18,428 nucleotides of DNA from an uncultured Bacteroidota bacterium (lineage in GTDB: Bacteria; Bacteroidota; Bacteroidia; Bacteroidales; SZUA-534), in the NCBI GenBank assembly GCA_937885735.1, contig CALABN010000057.1:1-18428 (forward strand), in the 5' to 3' direction. The notes beneath the pieces were generated by a model. The model ran no database searches, was not told the DNA's origin, and saw only the letters and a list, made by a program, of their open reading frames with translations. Within the stretch, counting starts at the first letter, position 1, and every line of letters starts with the position of its first letter. Positions 7,435 to 14,000 of the stretch are shown here, in pieces. Both the position numbers and the translations under genes were made by a program.

Positions 7435-10218
7435 TCAATGCGCCTCGAGCCAATTGGCGCCAATGCCTACTTCGGCCGTCAGCGGAATGCTCAGGCTAAT
7501 GGCGTTTTCCATTTCACGCTTCACAATCTGGCTCAGTTGCTCAACTTCGCCAGCGGCCACGTCAAACACAAGCTCGTCGTGTACCTGCATTATCATTGCC
7601 GACTTCAAGCCTGCCTCTTTCATCTTTTGGTGGACGTTTATCATTGCCAACTTTATTATGTCGGCGGCAGTGCCTTGAATAGGCGCATTTATGGCATTTC
7701 GCTCTGCGGCGCTACGCACAAGGCTATTGGCCGACTGCAAGTCGGGAAGATAGCGGCGGCGGTGGCACAAGGTCTCGGTATAGCCGCAATCGCGCGCCAC
7801 GCGGATGCTCTTGTCCATATATTCCTTGACACCGGGGAAACTCTCAAAATAGCTGTCGATAATCTCCTTTGCCTCGGAAACCTTGATGCCTGTGTTTTGC
7901 GACAATCCGAACGACGATATTCCGTATATGATGCCGAAGTTGGCGCTTTTGGCCTTACGGCGCTGCTCTTTCGAGACTTGCTCCACTGGCAGATGGAACA
8001 GGCGGGCGGCTGTAGCCGAGTGAATATCCTGATTGGCGCGGAAAGCTTCAACCATTGCCGCGTCTTGGCTCAAATGCGCCATCAGCCTGAGTTCTATCTG
8101 CGAATAGTCAGCCGCGAGAATGCAGCCACCGTCTTCGGTTGCCGCAAACGCCTTCCGCACCGTGCGCCCAATCTCTTCGCGTATAGGAATGTTTTGCAGA
8201 TTCGGGTTTGTGGAACTCAAACGGCCTGTAGCCGTAATTGTCTGATTGTATGATGTATGAATGCGTCCAGTCTTGCTGTGGACAAGCTGCGGAAGCGCTT
8301 CAACATACGTTGAAAGCAGCTTTTTCAGCGACCTGTATTCCAGAATAAGCGGTACAATAGGGTGCTTGTCGGCAAGTTTTTCAAGCACATCTTCGGCTGT
8401 TGAGTATTGCTGTGTCTTGGTTTTGGAAGCATTTCCTATTTTCAGGCGGTCGAACAGTATGTCGCCCAACTGCTTAGGCGACGATATGTTGAACTCTGTT
8501 CCAGCCTCCGCATATATCTTTTTTTCTATAACGCCTATATTTGCCCGCAGTTCCTCAGCGTAACTGTCAAGCACGTGTGTGTCAATTTTCACGCCCGTAT
8601 ATTCCATATCGGCAAGCACAGGAATGAGCGGTGTTTCGATTCCGAAGAAAAGGTCAAGCATGTTGTTCTTCCGCAATTCGTCCTCGAGCAAAGGTTTCAG
8701 GCGGAAAGTTACATCGGCATCCTCGCAGGCGTAGTCGCGCAGCAGATTCAGTTCAACGCCACGCATAGTTATTTGTCCCTTGCCACGCTTGCCTATCAGT
8801 TCTTCGGTTTTTATTGTGCTGTATTTCAGATATTTTTCAGCCAGAATGTCGAGATTGTGACGCTGTTCAGGCTGAATAAGGTAATGGGCAACCATTGTAT
8901 CGAACAGGCGTCCAGCCACTTCCACGCCATAGTTTTTGAGTACAAGAATATCGTACTTTATGTTTTGGCCGATTTTTGCGATGCCGGCATTTGCAAAAAA
9001 TGGCTTGAACCGGTCGACAATGGCTTGGGCCTCGGCTTGGTCGGCAGGCACAGGTACGAGCCAGCCCGACTTCTCTTTTGTGGTGAACGACATTGCCACC
9101 AGTTCGGCACTGTGAATGTCGAGCGATGTGGTTTCGGTATCGAAGCAGACTTCCTTGCATTCAAGCAGATGATTCAAAAGCGCAATCTGTTCGTCGGCGG
9201 TTTGGGCAATGCGGTAATCGGGCTTAATGTCCTTTATGGTCTCAAGTTTCTGCCTTGTCTCTACAACCGGAATGTCGCCGAAATCGAACAGCGAGCCTTG
9301 CATAGGGTCGGCATTGGAAGCAGCCGCCACGCTTTTCTGCGGCGATGCCTGGCTTATTGCCCTGTTGAGCATATTGCGGAACTCAAGTTCTGCGAATAGG
9401 TCTGTAAGTTTTGTTATGTTTGGCTCTTCGCGCCTATATTCATCGGCATTGAAATCGACTGGGGAATTGGTGTTTATGGTTGCCAACACCTTCGACAATT
9501 CAATCTGCTGGCGGAAATTCTCCATATTCTCCTTCTGTTTGCCCTTCAGTTTGTCGATATTGTCATAAATGCCCTCAATTGAGCCGAAATCGGCAATCAG
9601 TTTCTCGGCGCTTTTTGGCCCTACGCCTGGACACCCTGGAATATTGTCGGATGTATCGCCCATAAGACCCAAAAGGTCAATAATATGGTCGGGTGTGACG
9701 GCAAATTTCTCCTTCACCTTGTCAGCGTTCCAAATCTCAATGTCGCCACCCGAACGTCCTGGCTTATATACAAACACGTTATCGCGCACCAATTGTGCGT
9801 AATCTTTGTCGGGAGTCATCATGTAAACGGTGAATCCTTGTGCCGATGCCTTGTGGGCAAGCGTTCCTATTATGTCGTCGGCCTCAAATCCCTGAACCTG
9901 AACAACAGGTATGCGCAAAGCCGAAATCACTTCCTTTATCAGCGGGATTGATTGCCGCATGTCTTCGGGCATGGCCTCGCGGTTTGCCTTGTATTCCGGG
10001 TACATCTCATGACGGAAAGTTGGCCCGTGCGGGTCGAAAACTACGCCTATGTGGCTCGGATTCTCTTTCTGCAACACCTCGAGAAGCGTGTTTGTAAACC
10101 CGAACACAGCCGAAGTGTTCACTCCCTTTGAATTGATTCGCGGACTTTTGATGAATGCGTAATAGGCACGGTAGGCCAGTGCGTACGCATCGAGCAAGAA
10201 CAAGGTTTTATCTGCCAT
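7435..10218 (-). CDS. polA: DNA polymerase I
   Basis: A 927-residue family A polymerase from ATG 10218 (MADKTLFLLDAYALAYRAYY); an in-frame ATG 11 codons upstream lacks family similarity. Three domains are intact. Residues 1 to about 290 form the 5' nuclease (FEADDIIGTLA, PDKDYAQL, GDTSDNIPGCPGVG). About 345-535 is the 3'-5' proofreading exonuclease, with CFDTETTSLD (Asp360, Glu362). About 550-927 is the polymerase, with motif A AADYSQIELR (Asp704), motif B RRKAKSANFGIIYG and motif C MQVHDELVFD (Asp881). It removes RNA primers and fills gaps in replication and excision repair, including gaps left by UvrABC. Unlike Taq-type enzymes it keeps the exonuclease metal ligands. It has its own promoter and a strong terminator, so it appears monocistronic despite the flanking surface-protein genes. 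Confidence 0.97.
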   Translation of the reverse strand: MADKTLFLLDAYALAYRAYYAFIKSPRINSKGVNTSAVFGFTNTLLEVLQKENPSHIGVVFDPHGPTFRHEMYPEYKANREAMPEDMRQSIPLIKEVISALRIPVVQVQGFEADDIIGTLAHKASAQGFTVYMMTPDKDYAQLVRDNVFVYKPGRSGGDIEIWNADKVKEKFAVTPDHIIDLLGLMGDTSDNIPGCPGVGPKSAEKLIADFGSIEGIYDNIDKLKGKQKENMENFRQQIELSKVLATINTNSPVDFNADEYRREEPNITKLTDLFAELEFRNMLNRAISQASPQKSVAAASNADPMQGSLFDFGDIPVVETRQKLETIKDIKPDYRIAQTADEQIALLNHLLECKEVCFDTETTSLDIHSAELVAMSFTTKEKSGWLVPVPADQAEAQAIVDRFKPFFANAGIAKIGQNIKYDILVLKNYGVEVAGRLFDTMVAHYLIQPEQRHNLDILAEKYLKYSTIKTEELIGKRGKGQITMRGVELNLLRDYACEDADVTFRLKPLLEDELRKNNMLDLFFGIETPLIPVLADMEYTGVKIDTHVLDSYAEELRANIGVIEKKIYAEAGTEFNISSPKQLGDILFDRLKIGNASKTKTQQYSTAEDVLEKLADKHPIVPLILEYRSLKKLLSTYVEALPQLVHSKTGRIHTSYNQTITATGRLSSTNPNLQNIPIREEIGRTVRKAFAATEDGGCILAADYSQIELRLMAHLSQDAAMVEAFRANQDIHSATAARLFHLPVEQVSKEQRRKAKSANFGIIYGISSFGLSQNTGIKVSEAKEIIDSYFESFPGVKEYMDKSIRVARDCGYTETLCHRRRYLPDLQSANSLVRSAAERNAINAPIQGTAADIIKLAMINVHQKMKEAGLKSAMIMQVHDELVFDVAAGEVEQLSQIVKREMENAISLSIPLTAEVGIGANWLEAH

Positions 10219-10238
10219 AATTCCATTTGTTAGGTTAG

Positions 10239-10271
10239 CGAAGGTAGGCAAATAATGTAGGATTTTTCAAT
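10239..10271 (-). promoter_or_regulatory. Candidate polA promoter
   Basis: On the minus strand, TACCTTCG (10239-10246) is one base from TAnnTTTG and is followed by C. ATTG (10268-10271) lies 21 bases upstream as a -33 element. The start point would be near 10232, giving a leader of about 14 bases. Confidence 0.45.
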
Positions 10272-10292
10272 TCAGAATGAAAATTCAAAATG

Positions 10293-10321
10293 AAAAAAAG
10301 CAACAGGCCGAAGACCATTGC
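10293..10321 (-). terminator. Recurring terminator hairpin, copy C
   Basis: Read on the minus strand, GCAATGG and CCTGTTGC pair (two G-T wobbles) around a loop containing CTTCGG, and TTTTTTT (10293-10299) follows. It would stop minus-strand transcription just before the polA promoter. The same element recurs at 10989-11017. Confidence 0.6.
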
Positions 10322-10326
10322 CATGT

Positions 10327-10450
10327 ATTGTTGAGAGGGTGAGGGTCGAGAGGTTGAATTTTGGGCAAAGTTGAAAGTTGTATTTTTTAGTGCCTAGTGC
10401 CTGGAACCTAGTGTCTGGTGTTGGGTAAAGTTTAAGGTTGAAAGTTGAAT
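10327..10450 (+). repeat. Dispersed intergenic repeat, copy C (longest)
   Basis: Directly after the hairpin come TATTGTTGAGAGG, GGTCGAGAGGTTGA, GGGCAAAGTTGAAAG, then TTTAGTGCCTAGTGCCT and GGAACCTAGTGTCTGGTG. The first half matches copy B (5034-5095) and the second half matches copy A (4353-4400). Copy C is therefore the fullest form and A and B look like partial forms of it. Confidence 0.7.
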
Positions 10451-10481
10451 CGTGTAGAGATTGAGAAAATTCCAGCTGTAG

Positions 10482-10501
10482 GGACGTCGCGCGCGGCGTC
10501 C
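10482..10501. repeat. CG-rich 20-bp palindrome
   Basis: GGACGTCGCGCGCGGCGTCC is self-complementary except for one T/G pair. Being CpG-rich, it stands out sharply from the AT-rich surroundings. The preceding TGTAG is reminiscent of short dispersed palindromes seen in many bacterial genomes, but I cannot confirm other copies here. Confidence 0.7.
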
Positions 10502-10554
10502 ACTGTGTAAAGGTCGAGTAGTTTAGAGGTTTTGTTATTGTGAATTTTTCCTTT

Positions 10555-10623
10555 CTCTGTGGTTCTTTGTGAATTCTCTGTGGTTCTTCGTGTAACTTAA
10601 AGATTACACTGAGTTGCACAGAG
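10555..10623. repeat. Direct repeat plus 48-base symmetric palindrome
   Basis: CTCTGTGGTTCTT occurs at 10555-10567 and again at 10576-10588. The second copy opens a near-symmetric hairpin: CTCTGTG (10576-10582) pairs with CACAGAG (10617-10623), and GTGTAA (10590-10595) pairs with TTACAC (10604-10609). Equal 7-base internal segments lie on each arm. Confidence 0.7.
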
Positions 10624-10777
10624 TTTTTCATTTGATAAAGTTGAGAAGTTTTGTTATTTGAGTTTTGAATTTATTTTCAGATGTTTTTCTAGATTTCATT
10701 TTGATTTCGAGCATCTTTGATGCGATCCTTTATAAATGATTCTAAAAAGCGAGGCATTCGAACGTATTTTTAATAAG

Positions 10778-10810
10778 GATTTTGGTTGTGTGTTTTTTGC
10801 AACAAAAATC
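10778..10810. repeat. Inverted repeat, 11-bp arms
   Basis: GATTTTGGTTG (10778-10788) and CAACAAAAATC (10800-10810) pair with one mismatch around an 11-base loop. Neither side has a good T run, so it is not called a terminator. Confidence 0.5.
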
Positions 10811-10959
10811 TCAAACCATAATTCTCAACAAAATGCGCAACAGTTCGTTGCTTTTTTACGGCATTTTTTGTGGATCGCCCTATGGGCTCGAAATCTAAAC
10901 AAAAATCATTGTGAAAATCCTTAACCAATCTGTTTGCGGAACATTTGTGAATTGTGATT

Positions 10960-10973
10960 CCGAAAGCTTTCGG
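10960..10973. repeat. Perfect 14-bp palindrome, AAGCTT core
   Basis: CCGAAAGCTTTCGG is perfectly self-complementary. It is built like the palindrome at 11047-11060 and differs only at the central A/T pairs. It lies 80 bases downstream of the giant BspA-like gene. Confidence 0.75.
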
Positions 10974-10988
10974 GACTACATCCTAAAT

Positions 10989-11017
10989 AAAAAGAGCAAC
11001 AGGCCGAAACCCATTGC
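10989..11017 (-). terminator. Recurring terminator hairpin, copy D, after the giant BspA-like gene
   Basis: On the minus strand, GCAATGGG pairs with CCTGTTGC (two wobbles) around TTTCGG, followed by TC and TTTTT (10989-10993). It lies 37 bases past the stop of the 1628-residue gene and is its likely terminator. The 22-base hairpin differs from copy C at only two positions. Confidence 0.65.
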
Positions 11018-11046
11018 CCTTTATTATCAATTGTCAATTATCAATC

Positions 11047-11060
11047 CCGATAGCTATCGG
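11047..11060. repeat. Perfect 14-bp palindrome overlapping a stop codon
   Basis: CCGATAGCTATCGG is perfectly self-complementary. Its left half contains the TAG stop (11054-11056, minus strand) of the 1628-residue gene, and its other half encodes that protein's last Arg. Confidence 0.8.
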
Positions 11061-14000
11061 AACCAATTCTGTGAAACAACCACCCGTTTTGTTTCTGCAC
11101 CACATTTCACAATGTAAAGTCCTTCGCGTGACATTGCTATTGAGACGTTAGGCGCAACGTCTCTACGAGCGACAAGGCGACCTGTGGCATCATATACGTA
11201 GATGTCGGCATCGGCATTTTCTACAACTATCACGTTGTGGTGGGCGTAGATGTTGACGGCTGTGGCGGCATCTTCGGCTATGCCTACATAGCCCCATTCA
11301 ACAGGACAGTTGTCTGGATTCCAGTCTTTCTTCCATTCGTCTGGTTTTGAGTTTGCCTCGCAGAATATCGACAGGTTGTCGCAGCCTTTGAATGCAGACG
11401 AACCCACGGCTTTTACTGAAAGCGGTATGACTATGTTTTCCATAGCCGTGCAGCCATTGAACGCATCCTTGCTTATATTCACAACATTTCCTGAAAGGGT
11501 AACAGATGTCAAAGTCTTGCAGTCACGGAACGCATCCATACAGATGCTTACCACCGAGCCGGGAATAGTCACATCTCCGCCTATTCCATTGTATTTTACA
11601 AGCTGTGTCCTTTCCTCATCGACATATTCAAACTCCTGCGTTGGCTCCTGTTTTGCAATAACCTTGCCGCATACCGAGCAATGCTGCCCTTCGGACAAGC
11701 CTTCGGTGGTGCTGGTGGCTGGAATTGCCTCGTCTATCACTATTGTATGCCCGGATTCCGGGATTATTTCCTGTTTGGCCAGCACTTCGCCACAAACAGA
11801 GCAGAACCTGCCTTCAGTCAAGCCTGTTGCAGTACAAGTGGCATCAACGGCGGGGACGACAGATTCCTTATGGCCTAAAGCCGCAATGGTATCTTGTTTG
11901 ACAAGCACCATATGACAAACTGAACAATGAGAACCATCTGTCAACCCAAATCTTGTACATGTAGGCACAACTGCATTGTCAACAACAACAGTGTGGCCAG
12001 TGGCAGGAATAGTCTTTTGCTCCTCTATGACTGTATTGCAGACCGAACAATGCTTGCCTGCTGTCTTTCCAAATGTGGTGCAAGTGGCCTCAACGGCACT
12101 GTCTTCTACTATTGTATGAGGAATGGCAGGTATGGTGTTTTGCTTTACAAACACATCGCCACATAACGAACAATGCCTGCCCTCGGTAAGGCCGTCATGC
12201 GTACAGGTAGCTGCGACGGCTGCATCCTCAACAATATTATGAGATATGACAGTAATTGTGTTTTGTCTTACAAGCACCTCTCCGCAAACCGAACAGTGCT
12301 TACCCTCGGTAAGACCAGAATGTGAACATGTGGCAGCCACAGCTGCATCTATGACAACAGTATGATCCACTACGGGTAAAATTTCTTGTTGTACAATTGC
12401 CAACCCACAGACACTGCATCGTACGCCATCTGTAAGCCCGGTATGCTCGCAAGTAGCAGTTTTTCCCGGCACAAACTCATTCTTGTGCCCTGCTGGAATT
12501 AAACTTTGTTCAATAAATACGGCATTGCAAACTGAACAATGTGCACCCTTGGTCAAGCCTGACATAGTGCATGTTGCAGCAACCGCATTGTCTACTACTG
12601 TGTCATGAGGCGCAAAAACGGCTGTCATTGCAACATTCTTTACCATCTGCATATCCATTTGGGCATTTTCACTGTAGCTACTAATTTCACCATCAGTCCA
12701 TCTGACAAAATGATACCCCTCGGAAGGTATGGCTACAAAGCTGGCAGTAGATCCGTCACAATAAAGGCCACTGCCCACCACTGTTCCATAATCATCTACA
12801 TTGGCTGAAAGGCTGGCTCTCTTGCACCCCCACATAACTGGACAATGATTTGGGTTCCAATTGACATTCCAACCTGATGGTCTTGAACTTTCCTGGCAAA
12901 AAATAGTTATTTTTCCACAATCTTTGAAGGCATTGTTTCCAACGCAAGTTACTGTATCTGTCAATTCTATGAATTGCAATTGACTACAACCGGCAAACGC
13001 ACCATCGTAAATTATCTTGCACCCCTGAGGCAACTCGAAAGATGTGATTGAGTTTTGCGTTGATGCCACCTTTACCATACAAATGTATTTGTCATCGTCG
13101 TTACCTAAATACAAGGCATCGCCGTACTCGTTAAATTTCAAAACATTGCACCCCAAAAAAGCCTCACTGCCAATGGTTTTGACCGAGTTAGGAATGGACA
13201 ACGAAGCAATCCTTGAATTGTAAAACGCCCTATCTAAAATGGTTGTAACAGATTCAGGTATTGCCACATCCACCCCGCTACCTATAAATTTTACAAGTTG
13301 CGTTTTCTCTTTATCTACATAAACAAAATTGCTGTCTATTACATATAAAGTCAAGGCGCCCCATGGACTGCCTGTCGCCGAACCCGCATATGCGATTTCC
13401 TTCACATTTAGAAATGCATTATTGCCTATTGTGCCCACTTTGTCTGGAATTAAAATCAACGGCAATTTTGTACAACCTGAAAATGCATATTGATTTATTG
13501 AGACAACCGAACTAGGTATATTTAATGAGGTCAAGCCTGTGCAACCATAGAACGCTCTTTCGCCAATGCTGGTGACTGAATTGGGAATTGATACAGATTT
13601 CAAACTTTGGCAACCATAGAATACATAATTGCCGATGCTGGTGACTGTATTTGAAATAGACACCGAAGTCAAGCCTGTACAATTATAGAACGCATAATTG
13701 CCAATGCTGGTGACTGTATTGGGTATGCTCACCGAGGTCAAGCCTGTGCAACCATAGAACGCTCTTTCGCCAATGCTGGTGATTGTATTGGGTATAGATA
13801 CTGATTTCAAACTACTGCAACCATTGAACGCATAATTGCCAATGCTGGTGACTGTATTGGGTATGGTCACCGAGGTCAAGCCTGTGAATCCATAAAACAT
13901 ATGGTCACTAATACTAGTGAATGAGCTTGGTATGATTATAGAAGTAGGACTAGTGCAATTATTAAATGCATTGTTAAAAATAGTGGTTACATTTTCTGGA

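Larger units (their letters stand above)
10219..11053. other. 835-base repeat-rich intergenic region
   Basis: No reading frame here looks like a protein. Besides the polA promoter it holds two copies of a terminator-like hairpin near its ends, the TAGTGCCT module, a CG-rich palindrome, a 48-base symmetric palindrome and several smaller hairpins. The part from 10632 to 10950 is AT-rich with only minor structures, for example GCCC-TAT-GGGC at 10877-10887 and GCAAC-AGTTC-GTTGC plus a T run at 10837-10857. I cannot tell whether any of it is transcribed. Confidence 0.6.

Noticed and set aside
8407..9399. Long 330-codon open frame on the plus strand
   Set aside because: It is fully antisense to polA, whose motifs are intact; the translated product has no recognisable domain and is a codon-bias shadow.
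2522..10218. A DNA-repair gene cluster (uvrC, exonuclease, polA)
   Set aside because: The genes are on different strands, in separate transcription units and interrupted by a surface-protein gene, so proximity looks coincidental.
10272..10631. 119-codon minus-strand frame upstream of polA
   Set aside because: It runs through the terminator hairpin, the TAGTGCC module and the CTCTGTGG repeat; its HEEPQRIHKEPQRKE stretch is just the repeat translated. No start signal supports it.
10837..10857. Plus-strand terminator GCAAC-AGTTC-GTTGC plus T run
   Set aside because: The stem is only 5 bp and no plus-strand gene lies upstream to terminate, so I do not list it as a terminator.
11310..11915. 201-codon plus-strand frame, and similar frames opposite the LRR and Cys repeats
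   Set aside because: These are antisense shadows kept open by the repetitive coding sequence; their own repeats mirror the real protein's periodicity.
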